Notes: generated from the sequence alone by a model not told the origin. A stretch of DNA of 64,000 nt from Sanghuangporus weigelae (GCA_033182465.1 CP137323.1:806001-870000), one strand, 5' to 3'. Shown: positions 21,299 to 34,531, counted from the stretch's first letter. Translations and numbers: made by a program.

Positions 21299-22873
21299 TA
21301 CGCACCTCTGATATATCCGCAATGGGTGTAGAAGGCACGACAGTCTTGAGCATTGATTGACATGACCTCTCCGTAGAGTTGTAAGATGACCACATCAATC
21401 CCAATCCCTTCATGTGTCCAATACACATTTCGAAGACGAGCTTTCAACAAGGAAAAGGAAAGCTCAATCGGGTTGAAATCTAGTGAGTACGGTGGAAGGA
21501 ATTCAACTTTCATTCCCCTAAACCTCAATGGATCAAGAGAAGTTGGTGACAGAAGTGATAAACGTACCTGGACTCGATGAGTTCCCGAACCTCTGGCACC
21601 TTGTGGATTGTGCAATTGTCCATGACAATTACAGAATTCCGTGCTGGCCATGGGTTTATGTGTTCCAACAGAGAGGCAACGAAATCGTAGAACAATGCTG
21701 AATTAAAGGACCCTTCCACAATTGTGCAATAGATCATACCATCCATCGTAATTGCAGAAAGAATAGAATATCTAAAGGGATTGAGATGGATTCTGGCCGG
21801 AGAGTGGGCGTGGGACATACCGTTTACCTCTCAGAAACACCTGTTTGCGAATTGCTTGGTGGCCCTCTAAAGCCCATGCTTTACCCCGCAGATAGGTATG
21901 CCTGTCGCATGCACTCTCGTCCACAAATACCAGCTGATCCGTCGAGTACTGGGAGGCCATCCTGAGCCGATACTGCAATCATCTGGTTTTACTGCGTTCC
22001 AGCGCTTCTTTGCTGATCTGTCATCAATAAGATGTGAGCCATAGATCTACAACAGACAACTTGATATCCACACCTCTTTCAGAGTAAATCCTGCTCGCTT
22101 CAATGTTCATTCTATTGTTTGTGTTGAAGCCTCCTTTCCTCGAATGCGCAGGAGCATGTCTTTCAGTTCAGCAAGATAAGAATCACGTTGCCGTTCTATC
22201 GAGTCCAAAATAAACTGTTGTGCATCACTCAGCCAGCAAAGATGAAAAGGATCTGGAGGGTCTGACTCACATTTGTGTCTACATAGGACAATATTCTTGG
22301 CCAACCATGCCACTTGGCAGATTGCCTGACTTTCCTTGTCTCTTCGTGCTACCGTATCGTATTATTGACCGTGGATTTTGAAACGCTCATGAACCAAGAC
22401 ATATCTCGAACTGAAAAGCCTCCCCTTGAGTGCATATGTATGAGCATAGCCTGTGCATCTGGTGATAGTGGCTTTCCGCGTGTCATAAGGGTGTGACAGA
22501 GTGTAGTTGAGAGGAGGTTGGCTGCGCACACATTACGAAAGCCAAGGCGGTGAAGTGCTTGTGCTGACCTTCAATATAGGAATGACCCATGTACTGTAGC
22601 TATTCACCTTGACAATTGCAATCAATGTATACCCTATTGAAAGCCCTCATTGATGGATGTCCTTGGAATAAAGAACTAGACTTTAACCGTCGAAATGCGT
22701 GAATTATGGTAGATGCACTGCTGAGGGGATGGGAGTTTGCAAGTGAGCATGCCAGGATGTTGTCCTACTCTATCACGAAGGGCATCTCCTTTCACCGCAA
22801 AAACTTGTTCATGAGTGCCTCTTATACTGGCCCAGGCTACGCCGCCTGAATTAGATTTTTACATGGAGTATTT
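21299..22873 (-). mobile_element. Tc1/mariner-like transposon, family B copy 2
   Basis: Inverted, nearly identical copy of 13794-15368, with the same 1575-bp span and only scattered substitutions (for example WFTGVSKS versus WFMSVSKS and DAVILQL versus DVVILQL). It has the same catalytic motifs (LVFVDESACDRH, VIVMDNCTIHK, PPYSLDFNPIE) and the same in-frame TGA before TLKRAGFTLKE. Together with copy 1 it encloses Z' and W, with both transposase 3' ends facing inward. Confidence 0.88.
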
Positions 22874-22885
22874 CAAGAGCTACAA

Positions 22886-23277
22886 TTTTTGCACTCCGTG
22901 AAGGAGGAGGTGAGACACAGACTCAGCGGTATTGTCTGACCTCTTCTGTTGCGTAAACACCACATTTCCCATATATTTTTACACATTTAGAAGCACATTT
23001 CCTATTGCTTTTTTTACGTGGCTAAATCATATCACAACATGCAGAATTGACTGAGAAATTGAGCTGTTTGTTGTGTTTTTGGCATTTTTGGTATTTTTGG
23101 GCACGACACGCATCAAAATTCACGTGTCCAAATTATTATGGAATTCACTGTAGATGATGTGAAACCGTTGAGATTTGGGTGAGATATGATTTTATCTGTG
23201 TTTTGAGGCTCTCATGACGAGAAAAGTGGTGAAATCACGTGATTGCCAACAATTTTGTAACTAGCTGTAAGTTTGTT
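22886..23277 (+). repeat. Short non-coding element, copy 2 (MITE-like)
   Basis: Diverged, longer copy of the element at 13505-13793: start gagctacaatttttgcact, end gccaacaattttgtaactag. It abuts the 5' end of transposon B copy 2. Because this copy is in the same orientation as copy 1 while the B copies are inverted, opposite ends of the element touch the two B copies. Confidence 0.5.
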
Positions 23278-24507
23278 TGGAGGGTTAGAATAGTTTTCAT
23301 CAGGTAATTTCTATGAAACACAAGTTGTGCGTCCCCTGTTGCCAGACTTTCTATTCTCAGACATCAGTTTGACGAAAGGCTGTTAGAACAGATTCCTATC
23401 ATCAATGACAAAGCATTGCTGATAAGTCCTTTATCTTAGAGAAACATATTTCAAACTATGGAGAACCCTACTGTCTGACTCCGGCTTGACGCCTTTCGCT
23501 GATATGAATGATCGCGACATTTCGCCAACAGTAGCTTCAACTGGTTGCGGACAATTGATATCGCCCGAGCTTCTCAATACCGACAAACCGGGTCTGGCAG
23601 TGACCAAGTATTCGGACATTATTGTAAATGGCTATCATTGAAGTGAGTAGTCCTTGCTCTCATAAAGGCGGAAGCAGCGTGAGGGGTCATTCATTGCACC
23701 TTTTGAAGGGAGGTCACCCGTTCGCGGGCGAAGATATCCTCAATACGATACGGGAGTATAAACTCGAGCAATTTCCGAAGCGACCAAGAGTGTACTGATG
23801 CACTGTGGGAAAACTGATTCTCAGATGCTGGGCACGATGAACCTGAATCGCGTCCATATCAGCAAAGATCGCGCGTCTTGTAATCCAGGTGCAATTAATC
23901 CAGGCAATTTCGAGTAGCATTGCTTCTAGCTCGCAATCACACATTGTAATCGTGCACCAATGGTTCCTGGCTAATGAACGGAATGGCGATGAAAGACCCT
24001 TTCTTAGGTTCTATTCTTACACGCCTTGCGCATCAGACATGTAAGATCTTGATCAATCGAAGGCTTTACGAGAACTTAGAAGAAGCTTCGAAGTCCCATA
24101 TCGATGGAGCTTATCGCACCGCTATGCGCACAGCAGCCCAGAGTGGTGCGAATACTTACAGGCTGTACTCAGGACCTTGGACAGGCGGTGCGATGCATGT
24201 ACAGCACGCAGGTGTCTCTGGTTCTGTATTAACTATCATGCTAGCTTTGCTTCAAGATGGCATTTCGCTTGCTTTAGTGAGTGACAAGCTTTAATGCAAG
24301 GTCCATTTTTGTCATATCGACCTGAAACGGCGAGGTCTTCCAGGCGCCTATTTTCTAATTTGGACGAATAAGCGCCAATTGCTCCTGTGGGTCTCAGGAG
24401 TACAGTCTACCTTGAGGAGGCCGCTCGCGTGTCTGCGAATACTTAATAGCGACGTTAGCGCTGGATTGCTCCATGTAAACCGCATCTCGTATCAAGTTAC
24501 TCCAATG
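23278..24507. other. Unresolved region upstream of the kinase
   Basis: About 1.2 kb with short open pieces that I could not join. On the plus strand 23974-24294 encodes 106 codons (KILINRRLYENLEEASKSHI, then SGPWTGGAMHVQHAGVSGS), ending at a possible GTGAGT donor at about 24279. On the minus strand 23714-23944 encodes 76 codons. The first could be an upstream exon of the kinase gene, but no splice choice kept the frame. No transposon sequence is evident after 23277. Confidence 0.35.
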
Positions 24508-26616
24508 GCTTCCCCGACTTCAAGTACCCTTCATCGCCCTCTGAGCTCATCGGAGAACACCATTATGGCTAGTTCCGTGTCGCAGATTCCTAATTGGGAG
24601 CTACAGAATACTGCGCGAGCGACTGTGCTTAGTGGGCAAATGCGTCAAAATGGCGCCCTGGCATTACTGCGCGAGGCGTCCACGAGCCTACTTGCGCTGA
24701 TGTTGCTGGATACGACTCGTGGCGATCCGTTATGGTTCCAGACCATGACCCTCAAATCCAGACTCCAACGAACCGGCAGCCTTTCATGCCATTCCTATTG
24801 TCTGACCGCCACGGTACGCCACTCTGCTTGTTCCCCGGCACACTACCAGCTGATGTTTGTATTCATTGTAGGAAGCAAATGAACGCGTCCAGATAACCTT
24901 CTATGACGACCAAGAGGAAGAATCAGTTTTACGGAGTGTCAATATCCCGAAGGCCTCGAGGCGCCTAACGAAACGGATTGGCAACGGAGAAGAACTGGAA
25001 CTTTGTGGTTACGATGAACTCGTCTCATCACCGCAAGAGATCACGAACCCTCTCCATGACGTTAACCAAATGCTGAAGGTAAACGAAGCAGTATCGGCTC
25101 CTGCGACGCGCAATTGGACGTCTGTATCAGCAACCGGGGCCGTCGTCGAGAAGCGTCGCAACACTGTCCCGCTCGTCAGACAGCTATTACAAGGTTCTGA
25201 TGGTCACTCGGACAGCAGGCGAACAGATATCACTGGAAAGGTGGAATATTGGTTAGAGCATATGCCAATTTCTTCACCCACTCTTACGTCTGCACCTCCA
25301 AGAATTGGCAACCATCCGCCGACAGAGGAAAGCGTTGCCCCAGACGAGATTATTGGCGCGCGCATATCGTCCTATCCGGGAGCACTGGCCCCTGCAAGGT
25401 CTGGGTCTTGGCATATGCGTTTTCCGACTCTGAGAAAGCGTCAGCGCGGACCTTGGAAAGCGACGATTGGTGGGAAAGCACATGAGATTCCCGACATCAC
25501 ATCTGACTTGACCGATATCAGTGCCATCCCGAAGGATGACGGTGGATTTGGCACAATTCGTCAAGGGAAACTAAATGGCGAAGAGGTCGCGATAAAACAG
25601 ATTAAGCTGAATTCCTCACGTAGTTTTTTCGGAAAAATCAAAATGAAAGAATCAAAGGCAAGCTATCAATCAGTGAGACATAAATATGTACCTAATGTTG
25701 ATTTGCATGCAGCGATTTCAAACAGAGGTTGTTGTCGCCATGCTCTGCGCACGCATGCAACATCCCAACATCATGAAGTTCATAGGCGTCGCTATTACGG
25801 AAAAACTGGGGGCATGCCTAGTCTTTCCTTGGATGGAAAATGGGAATAGTCTTGATTACATCCGTGACAATCCGAACATCCCGCGGTTTCCTATTGTGAG
25901 CCATTTAAGCTTGATTGGTATGGTCATGTATGCTTATCTCGCCTGACCAGATTTATGGTACCTTAAAAGGCTTGGAGTATATGCACAGGCATCACTTCGT
26001 CCATGGAGATATGAAAGCTGTAAGAGGAGAAGTAGGATCCTAAGGAGCACTGACTAATTGCACGTACTATAGCACAATGTCCTCATTTCCGACGAAGGGA
26101 TGCCTTTAATTAGTGACTTTGGGCTGACCGCAAATGATGAGCTACTTGATGAGCAGCCATCAACTTCCATCCAGCGAGCCGGAAATGCCAGATGGAAGGC
26201 CTCGGAGTTACTTGAGGATGATTTCGCGAAGCGCACCCAGAAGTCAGATATGTGGGCTTTCGGTATGTTTGCCATAGAGGTGAGTCATATAAATACCTCG
26301 AATGGGAGCATAGTCAACGGATGAATTGAATTTTCTGTAGATCTTGACGGGAGAGTTGCCGTTTCCCGATGCAACGACGCCAACAATAACAGTAGCTGTG
26401 CACAGGAACGAGCTTCCAGAAAGGCCAGCCCATCCCGAATGCTCTCATGAGCTCTGGAGTACGATAGAGGGATGCTGGGAAAGACGCCCAGAAGACAGAA
26501 TTTCGGCAAGAAGAGCGCTGCGTAAATTGGGCAAACTGGATGGTAGTGGTTGCTCTTCAAGTAAATATGGGTCTGTAGTTGTCGAAACCACTTCCGTATA
26601 CGGAATAATTACATAA
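24508..26616 (+). CDS. TKL-like protein kinase
   Basis: Coding pieces: 24508 to about 24812, about 24873 to 25671, 25713-25895, 25951-26019, 26073-26279 and 26341-26616. The C-terminal half is a complete kinase domain: Gly-rich loop GGFGTIRQG, ATP lysine in VAIKQI, alpha-C Glu in RFQTEVVVAML, hinge FPWMENGNSLDYI, catalytic loop HGDMKAHNVLI, DFGLT, APE-equivalent ARWKASELL, then DMWAFGMFAIEILTGELPF and CWERRPEDRISA. The MWAFG and RP-x-DR features fit the tyrosine-kinase-like class that is expanded in Agaricomycetes. The HRD Arg is Gly (HGD), as in many relatives. The N-terminal about 330 residues are low-complexity and of unknown role. The first exon and start are uncertain and an upstream exon is possible. 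Confidence 0.75.
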
Positions 26617-26806
26617 TCGAATCCGTTTCTTGTCTCTCCTCGTGCTGCTTGGACTCGTGCTACGAAGTTCTGAGAGGAAAGCTCGAGGCGGACACGTTCA
26701 GCGTATCTTACCCTCCACCCACTTCCTCGCTCTCAGCGCTTAGGCGTCCAGCTGTGCTGCCCTAAGTAACCTCTCGACGTTGCTGCGTGCTGCGCCCGCG
26801 AACACG

Positions 26807-28614
26807 ATGCCTTTCCAATCTACGATGACGGCCGATGAGAAAGCCAAAGTCAAGAGTGTCCTTTCTGCGAACAACAAGATTCTCATGGCCACCGTTGCTC
26901 GTATATACTATGCTCACCCAGATCCGAATGCATGGACGTTCTCTGGAAGACAAGGCGGACTGGCCTTCGTCAAGGATAAGAGTAGCGGGTTGTACTATTT
27001 TCGCCTTGTAGACCTTCAGGGCACTACAGGCGTTCTCTGGGAACATGAACTCTATGAAGGTTTCACCTTGAATGAGGACAGGCCTTTCTTTCACTCATTT
27101 GCAGGCGATGTGTGTGATTCCAGCTCGATACAATATAAGGCTTAATACTGATGCTAAATTGTAGGATTGCATGATCGGCCTGGTCTACTCGGATGAAAGC
27201 GAGGCAAATTCATTCATGAAAATAGTCACAAAGAAGAGGAGCGTTTTTGGTACGTATGGCTGCGTTGTAGAGTTAACGAGGTTGGATATGGCGAACTTTG
27301 TGAGAGGCTGGAGGCGAAGCAGTTGTGGCCGAAGGCTGATGTAGATATGGATGCCAACTCTCTGTAAGAAGCTAAGGGGCTTGTCCTCCCCTTGGCCATC
27401 TTTATGGGCCCATACAACTTTACCTGGTGGGCCCAAGTATCTGGACTGTATATAACGAGAAGTTCTTCGCCGTGTTCATACTTCACCAACGTAACTCACT
27501 TGCACTTCGCTGACTCCTACTATCCACAGGCAAAGCTAAAGCAGAAACCAGCTCCAAGAAGAAGTCAAAAAGCTCGAAGAGTTCAAAGATCAACAAGTCT
27601 ATGATATCCGGCCCTCAGGCGGGCTCGTTCAGACACATTTCACACATGGGGTACGACCCGGAGAAGGGCTTTACATCCGACAACGTGGACCCATCATGGA
27701 TGGCGTTCTTACAGCAATTGGAGCAGCACGGTGTCGACCGTGATCTCATTGCTCAGAATATGGACTTTATTAAGGACTTCGTACGCGATGCGCAGGCTCC
27801 CAAACAACCCAAAGCGATTTCGAGTGCATCCGCTAATGGTGCTGCGAAGAAAACGAGTCAGAAGCCTCCGCTGCCGCCCGGACCCGCGCCCGCTGTACGC
27901 AGGAAATCTCAGAAGACCCAGAAGCCTCCCGCGCCGCCCGTACCACGAAGGGGAGCGCATGGACATCAGGATTCGGTCGCGTCGGTGCAAACGCCCGTCG
28001 AGTCTACGATGAAACCTACTGCTACGCCTCCCGCCGCTCCGCCTCCGCCTCCTCCGCCAGCGCCGCCATCGGTTTCTTCGGCTCCTGCTCCGCCGGCTCC
28101 CCCGCCGGCTCCGCCTACTCGTCCGATTCCTAGCGCGGTGGCTCCTCCGCCTCCGCCTCCCCCAGCACCACCGTCCCGTCCGCCTGTCTCACCTCCAGTT
28201 CCGAATGGCTTGGCGGCGCCTCCACCGCCTCCACCTCCTCCCCCAGCGCCATCTGCAGCAGTGGCACCTCCCCCACCCGGTGGTGCGCCTCCGGTGACCG
28301 CGAGTTTACCTCCGGCACAAGACGGAAGATCTGCTTTACTTCAGTCAATCCAGGGTAAGGGTATACATTCACTCCGCAAGACCGAAGGTCCCAAGGAAAG
28401 TCAGCCGGTTGCTGTCGGACGCGTTGCGTCACCTGGTTCACCTGGCGGCACTGGAGGTGAAGGTGCGGCGGCGGAAGAGTCGTCAGCTTCGACTCCTGCC
28501 GCTGCCGGAGGAGGCGGTGGAGACCTTGCCGCGGCCCTAGCTGCTGCGCTCACTCAGAGGAATAAGAAGCTCGGTGAAAGCGATGATGAGGATGATGAAG
28601 AGGAATGGGACTGA
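26807..28614 (+). CDS. LAS17: WASP/Las17-type actin nucleation-promoting factor
   Basis: Exons 26807-27109, 27165-27249 and 27530-28614 give 490 residues. Domains in order: an N-terminal WH1/EVH1 domain (about 1-130: ATVARIYYAHPDPNAWTFSG, LWEHELYEGF, FHSFAGD), a Lys/Ser-rich basic stretch, a CRIB/GBD (about 150-215: ISGPQAGSFRHISHMGYDP and the downstream autoinhibitory helix), a long proline-rich region (about 230-400) for SH3 proteins and profilin, a WH2 motif (RSALLQSIQGKGIHSLRK) that binds actin, and an acidic end DDEDDEEEWD that docks the Arp2/3 complex. It acts at cortical actin patches in endocytosis and polarity. The presence of a CRIB motif, which yeast Las17 lacks, suggests control by Cdc42/Rac. 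The second intron is long (280 bp) for this genome. Confidence 0.93.
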
Positions 28615-29483
28615 AGGGATGGGGGAAGGATCAGCGACGGAGGGCCACACCTCAGGGCCGTAGCCTTTCGTAGCGTAGAAGACTGGGCGTTGGCGATGAT
28701 GTTGTGCGCTGTTGATGCTAGATCGATTTGCAATAGTCTGGGCCAGAGCAGACGGAACTTAACAAATGACTATTCGAGTTTTTCTTATACTCTTCTTCAA
28801 CCTCCAGCGATACATACATACTTTCCATCAGTTCTGTTTCGATTTTTCCTGTACCTTTTCAGCGTATATATTTTACCGGACTGGGTAGATAATATTTAAG
28901 ACATAAGATGCAGCTATGTATGGTTCTTGTCTGTACAGGACTTTACTTCCGTCCTGCTCACGCACAGGCCGCACAGACAAGCTGTTCGGGCGTCAAAAGA
29001 AAAACGCTTTTGTGAACAAGACAAAAAAGTATTGTATAACGACCTTATCCAATATTAGTGCCGATACTTCTTGGCACAGCTGTTATAAATAGCATTCCAG
29101 AACAAACCCATGAAAAGTGATGTTCGTCCGCTGAGACCGATGAAAGGAAAACGGTAGAATATAGGCGTACGCTATTTATGAGAATTCTAATTCTTTTGCT
29201 TCTGTGCTGTGAAAAACAGAAAGTGAACGTTTTTTGGTGCACCTCTACAGGCAATTTGATGGAAGCGGATGAGGAGAAACGACCGGAGATTTCCGAAAAG
29301 ATCGACTGTTCCCCAGTCTAATCTAATAATGAATGGAGCGGCAACCATCAAGCGGTCACGGTACTTACTGTTCAAGCCCTTGCCCTTGTCCTCTTACCAC
29401 TACTTAACCAACGACTTGTTGGGTCAACACTCGATACAACCATCTTATACAGCTTCTATCAGACACCTTTTTAATCTTCAGAC
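28615..29483. other. Intergenic region between WASP gene and calmodulin
   Basis: About 870 bp holding the WASP 3' side and the calmodulin promoter/5' leader. Only short spurious frames are present. No repeats or RNA genes were recognised. Confidence 0.6.
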
Positions 29484-30516
<1,033 letters not shown>

Positions 30517-30769
30517 GCAAACGAGGTTCCTCAGCAGAAGATAAAAGGAGAAAATCAATCCCAGATGTGGCCATGACCTCTCTGCCTTTCTCCTGCGATT
30601 ACGCAGTCTTGACTCTTGACCACTTTGTGTCCGATGCTTTTGTATTATCGTATTTGTATGAAAGTAAACCCAACCAATAAGCATGTAGGCAGTTGCCTAA
30701 AGAAATTCCGAATCAGAATAGGAGAATAGGAGAATGATCGACGGTGATTCGCATGTCGATCAGACTACT

Positions 30770-30793
30770 TATATAATATTATAATATTATATA
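30770..30793. repeat. Perfect 24-bp A/T palindrome
   Basis: tatataatattataatatta plus tata reads the same on both strands. It is about 250 bp after the calmodulin stop, in intergenic DNA, and may be a chance A/T-rich palindrome or help end transcription. Confidence 0.85.
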
Positions 30794-30996
30794 GTTTCTT
30801 GAGGTTTATTCTTTGACTGTAGCCACCATCTTGAAGCACATTCCATAAGTAGCCGAAGCTCCGTTCGTGAGTATGCTAACGCGCATTAGTATTGTGTCCT
30901 CTGCCCGAACACTGATGCAAAATATTGAAGATATCAGACATCATTCATTGGTTCATTCATCATCCCATCCTTTAAGCTGTCAGGCGTTGGCTCGTC

Positions 30997-32401
30997 ATGG
31001 AGAGCATGCCCGTTGAAATCCTATGCGACATTTTTCCTCGAAGTCGTTAAGGACCGGAATATTCGTACCCATCGATACGCTCCTAATCCACTATATATAT
31101 CCCATGTGTGTCGGCGCTGGCGTGACGTGGCCCTATCGTCTCGCGAGTTATGGTCGTATCTCGAGATGGAACTCGAAGAATCATTTGAATATCGTCCTAG
31201 GCGATCCACGCAATCCGCCTTTTGGAGCCCAGCTGTGGAGATTTTTGATACGTGACTACTTAGAACAAATGGCTGTCCTCTGAACTATCGACTGATCGTC
31301 GGAGAGGCTACTCACATGAACGAACCGTTATATTGCGCGGCCAAACATATGATTTTGGTGCTACTTTCACAACAGCACCGATGGAGAAACGTCGAGTTTA
31401 GCTGGAACACCGAAACTACTTGGGATTTTCCAGACCTGGTCGTAAATAATATGCCTCTCGTATCATCGTTATCCCTGACGTTGCCTTGTGCTCGTTATGA
31501 ACCAGCCGCTGAGGTCGACATTTCACTCTCCTCAGAACTTCGTGACCTCAGGCTCGGAGGTTTCTTCAGGCTTAATGGTTGTGGGGATTCTTTACATAGG
31601 CACATGTCGTCGTGCCATCTGGTTTTCGTCGATCCCACGCGTATTCTTGACGGTAATATGTTCTGGAAGCTCTTGCGAACCGCTCCACGGGTTGAACATT
31701 TATGTGCTGTTGGGATCGTTATGGACGCCGCGCCTCTTCCTAACGCGTATCCTTTGCTTTTGTGTGACCTTCGTACTCTTCAACTCGAGCTTCATCGTGC
31801 ATCATTCTTCCTTCTCGATATATTGACCCTGCCTGCGTTGAAGGAGCTCAAGCTCGACCGTAGTATTAATGTCGAGGCGGGAACATTTTTGAATTTCGTT
31901 CGACGCTCGATGCCCACTTTGACATGCCTGCATCTGCAGTGGTGCCGCGAGGACGAAGCTGCACTACTGACAGCCCTCCGTTTTTTGCCTGCTCTCAAAA
32001 TACTACATCTTGGGAACGTAGATGCGGAAATGCGTATTTTTGAGGCCCTCACGGTGCCAGATATGAGCAAGGATTCTCCGGAGCACGCGGATGCGAAGGA
32101 TATCATTTTGTGCCCTGCACTCCAGTGTCTTTCTTTCAGAAACCGTTCGATTCGTGACGATCCATCGACCTTTATGCGCGCTGTCAATATGATGTTGACA
32201 TCTCGATGGAAACTCACAGACTCATTCACGAGGGTTCGGTTTCATAATGCAGACATAAAGAAAGATCTGCCGCTAGCTCCCGGACAACAAACGTACGAAC
32301 GAGTGGCGAACGGCCTTCAGACTCAGCAGACCATAATAGCCGAAAGCGACGAGCCTCCCCCTTTTCCTCAGTGGTGGCCTCCCGATGCGATGTTCAGCTA
32401 A
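30997..32401 (+). pseudogene. F-box/LRR-like protein gene, frameshifted
   Basis: Starts MESMPVEILCDIF, a typical F-box opening. The F-box then continues in another frame as LEVVKDRNIRTHRYAPNPLYISHVCRRWRDVALSSRELW (one extra T in the run at about 31030-31034 explains it). Around 31245-31310 the frame changes again before a 361-codon open region from 31316. That region has leucine-rich segments (LPALKELKLDRSI, LRFLPALKILHLG, CPALQCLSFRNRS). F-box proteins recruit substrates to SCF ubiquitin ligases, and Agaricomycetes carry hundreds of them, many decayed. Either two real frameshifts make this a young pseudogene or sequence errors are present. No intron placement restored both. Confidence 0.75.
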
Positions 32402-33397
32402 TTTTAAGTAAGAGTTTGTATTCGGGTTTGTTCCAAAGTATCACGTATTTTCTTACTCATCGAGTAGCTTATTGTAACAAAGACACGTACGACAAGAATC
32501 AGCTTTCTGACTATTCGAGTTGAGAGCACGAGCACTAATCATGAGCAGATATATTGAGGAATGTATTTTTACTGTATAATAATCTGGAACCAGAGACCGA
32601 TGTAAGCATGGAGGAATTCTGCTGGAATATTCCTTCCCTGATCCCGGTCCACCTAATACTTTGTATCATGCTTTGGGTATGTGCGATCCTACCGTGTTTT
32701 TAGCCATGAGCAAAGTCGTTGCTTTTATGGCTACTTTTCTTCTTTGATTGATTGTGCAGACAGCAGCGACTTTCTCTCGACCAGGGATAGTCAACCAATA
32801 CAATTCTCTGGTACTTTTCTACTGGAGAGCTGCAAAAAGTGGTCGACTATGTTTTATCTGGTTGAGGATTAAAATTGTCGCAGGTGACTAGATGGGTGGT
32901 TTCATGCAAATGGAGACTCCCCTGTGATACTTCCGATTGACTGTGCTCCTTTGTAGAAGCGATGGGTGATCGATGAACAAGAGGCTATCTCCCCAGATGT
33001 CTCTTGTTACTGGCAGAGAAAGCACAACAGGAGAAGAAAGATCTATCGGATTAGACAGATATTGTTTAAATGGGCATCGGTTTTCTGTCTGGGAGAAATG
33101 GAGAAGTCTGATTGATTCTAATAGTTCTGGCTTTCTTTCATTGCTTGTGCATTCTCTTATTTGACTGAAAGAGTACTTTTGAATGATGGTATTACTATTA
33201 TCCGATTGCTAATGCTAAATAAGGATGACGTCATTATATTTGGTAACGAGCGAAGGCTGCGCTCCGCAGGCACAGGTCCGCACAGTACATATAAGTAGCC
33301 TGTTTCTTGACTCGACTGTTCTTAATCTTCACACCCTTAACTTCATACACTCATCTGCACAGTACTCTCGTCATTGCCCAATCGAAAGTTCACGACG
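32402..33397. other. Intergenic region, nothing recognised
   Basis: About 1 kb of A/T-rich sequence with short random frames. The last 130 bp is the promoter of the small gene that follows, with acatataagtagc at about 33286 as TATA-like box and a C/T-rich leader before the ATG. Confidence 0.55.
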
Positions 33398-33805
33398 ATG
33401 ACTGGAATTTTTGATAAATTCAAGAAATCCAAGAAGCAAGAGAACCAGAGTGGCTCAGAGCCTTCCTTCTCCATCCAGCCCCATCCAGCCGTACGTCTTT
33501 TATCTGTGCTAGACAATTCTTTAGAGTTCTGATTTACTTATTGCCTCTTTTCAGACGTCGAACAACCCGGCTGACCTTCAAGGCGGTGGAGGTGGTGGTT
33601 TGCAATCCGCTCGTGACCCAGCATTCGCGCTGCACAATTCGACGCCTGGCATCGTCATTCCAGAGAACTTGAAAGATCAGCCCGTTGCCGTGAGTACCAG
33701 CCCCCTTAGTATTCACTTGAGGAGCGAGATGAGCTGATGACGTTTGGTGTTTAGAGCGAAGACGAGTTGCAGGCTCGGGCGGCGGAGTTGAATAAGCAGG
33801 ATTGA
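33398..33805 (+). CDS. Small conserved-looking hydrophilic protein (92 aa)
   Basis: Three exons, 33398-33490, 33555-33689 and 33755-33805, with clean GTACGT/GTGAGT donors and CAG/TAG acceptors. The protein starts MTGIFDKFKKSKKQENQS, has a Gly-rich centre (DLQGGGGGGLQSARDPAF), then STPGIVIPENLKDQP, and ends with a short charged helix (SEDELQARAAELNKQD). There are no membrane segments and no known domain. Codon structure, splice sites and a plausible promoter support a real gene. Function unknown. Confidence 0.7.
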
Positions 33806-34026
33806 TGAGCGTGGTCTCGCCACCTAATTGTACATTGAGTTGACGGAAATGCATTGGACTTGAGAGATGTTGTATTATATAGCATAAAGCGATATAATAA
33901 TCCCAATGAAATGACCTCGACGAGTACCGGTTTGGGGAAGTGATTTATTTACTATCTGGACGTCGATCAGTAGGCACCTACCAATTGACCTACCTGATCT
34001 ATCCAGCCCAAGGCTGAACGACAAGA

Positions 34027-34531
34027 ATGTCTGGTTCCAGCGAACCAACATACATCTACAAGCTCGTACCATCCTCAGCGCCTGTTCCTCCCTTCGACGA
34101 ACTCCCAGAACGGCTTCCCGTGAGCGATCTTGATAAGGACTCGGGCTTCATTCATCTCTCGGCTGCACGTCAAGTGCCTGGCACGCTCAAATTCTTCTTC
34201 GCGGATGATCTGAAGGTGCATGTACTTCGTTTGCGGTACGATGCGGTGAAGAGCCAGATTCGATGGGAGGATCCGAAGGCGGAGGTTTGCGGTCCGCGAG
34301 GAGGTGAGGGCATGTTTCCGGTGCGTAGAGATTTTGTGTGAATCTCACACTGGCGATCGATGCGACGAGGGCTCATGGATTTGGTACATCTAGCATCTGT
34401 ACAATGGCTTAAAACTGGGTAGAGACGAAATTGAGGGTGTATACATTATCGAGAAGACGAGCTGCGAGGGAGTAGGTGGAGGAAATTGGGATGAAGCGCT
34501 GAAGAAAGCTGAGTCCTGGCTAGTCTATTAG
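34027..34531 (+). CDS. DUF952-family protein
   Basis: Two exons, 34027-34320 and 34394-34531, give 143 residues. It matches the DUF952 pattern: an N-terminal strand YIYKLVPSS, the hallmark GFIHLSAARQVPGTLKFFFADD, an LRLRYDAV strand and, across the intron, FPHLYNGLKLGRDEI, where the His is conserved in the family. The family is small, cytosolic and found in bacteria and fungi. No reaction is firmly established. Length is slightly above the usual 110-120 because of a C-terminal helix. Confidence 0.85.

Noticed and set aside
28130-28441. 103-codon minus-strand frame
   Set aside because: Complement of the proline-rich region of the WASP gene.
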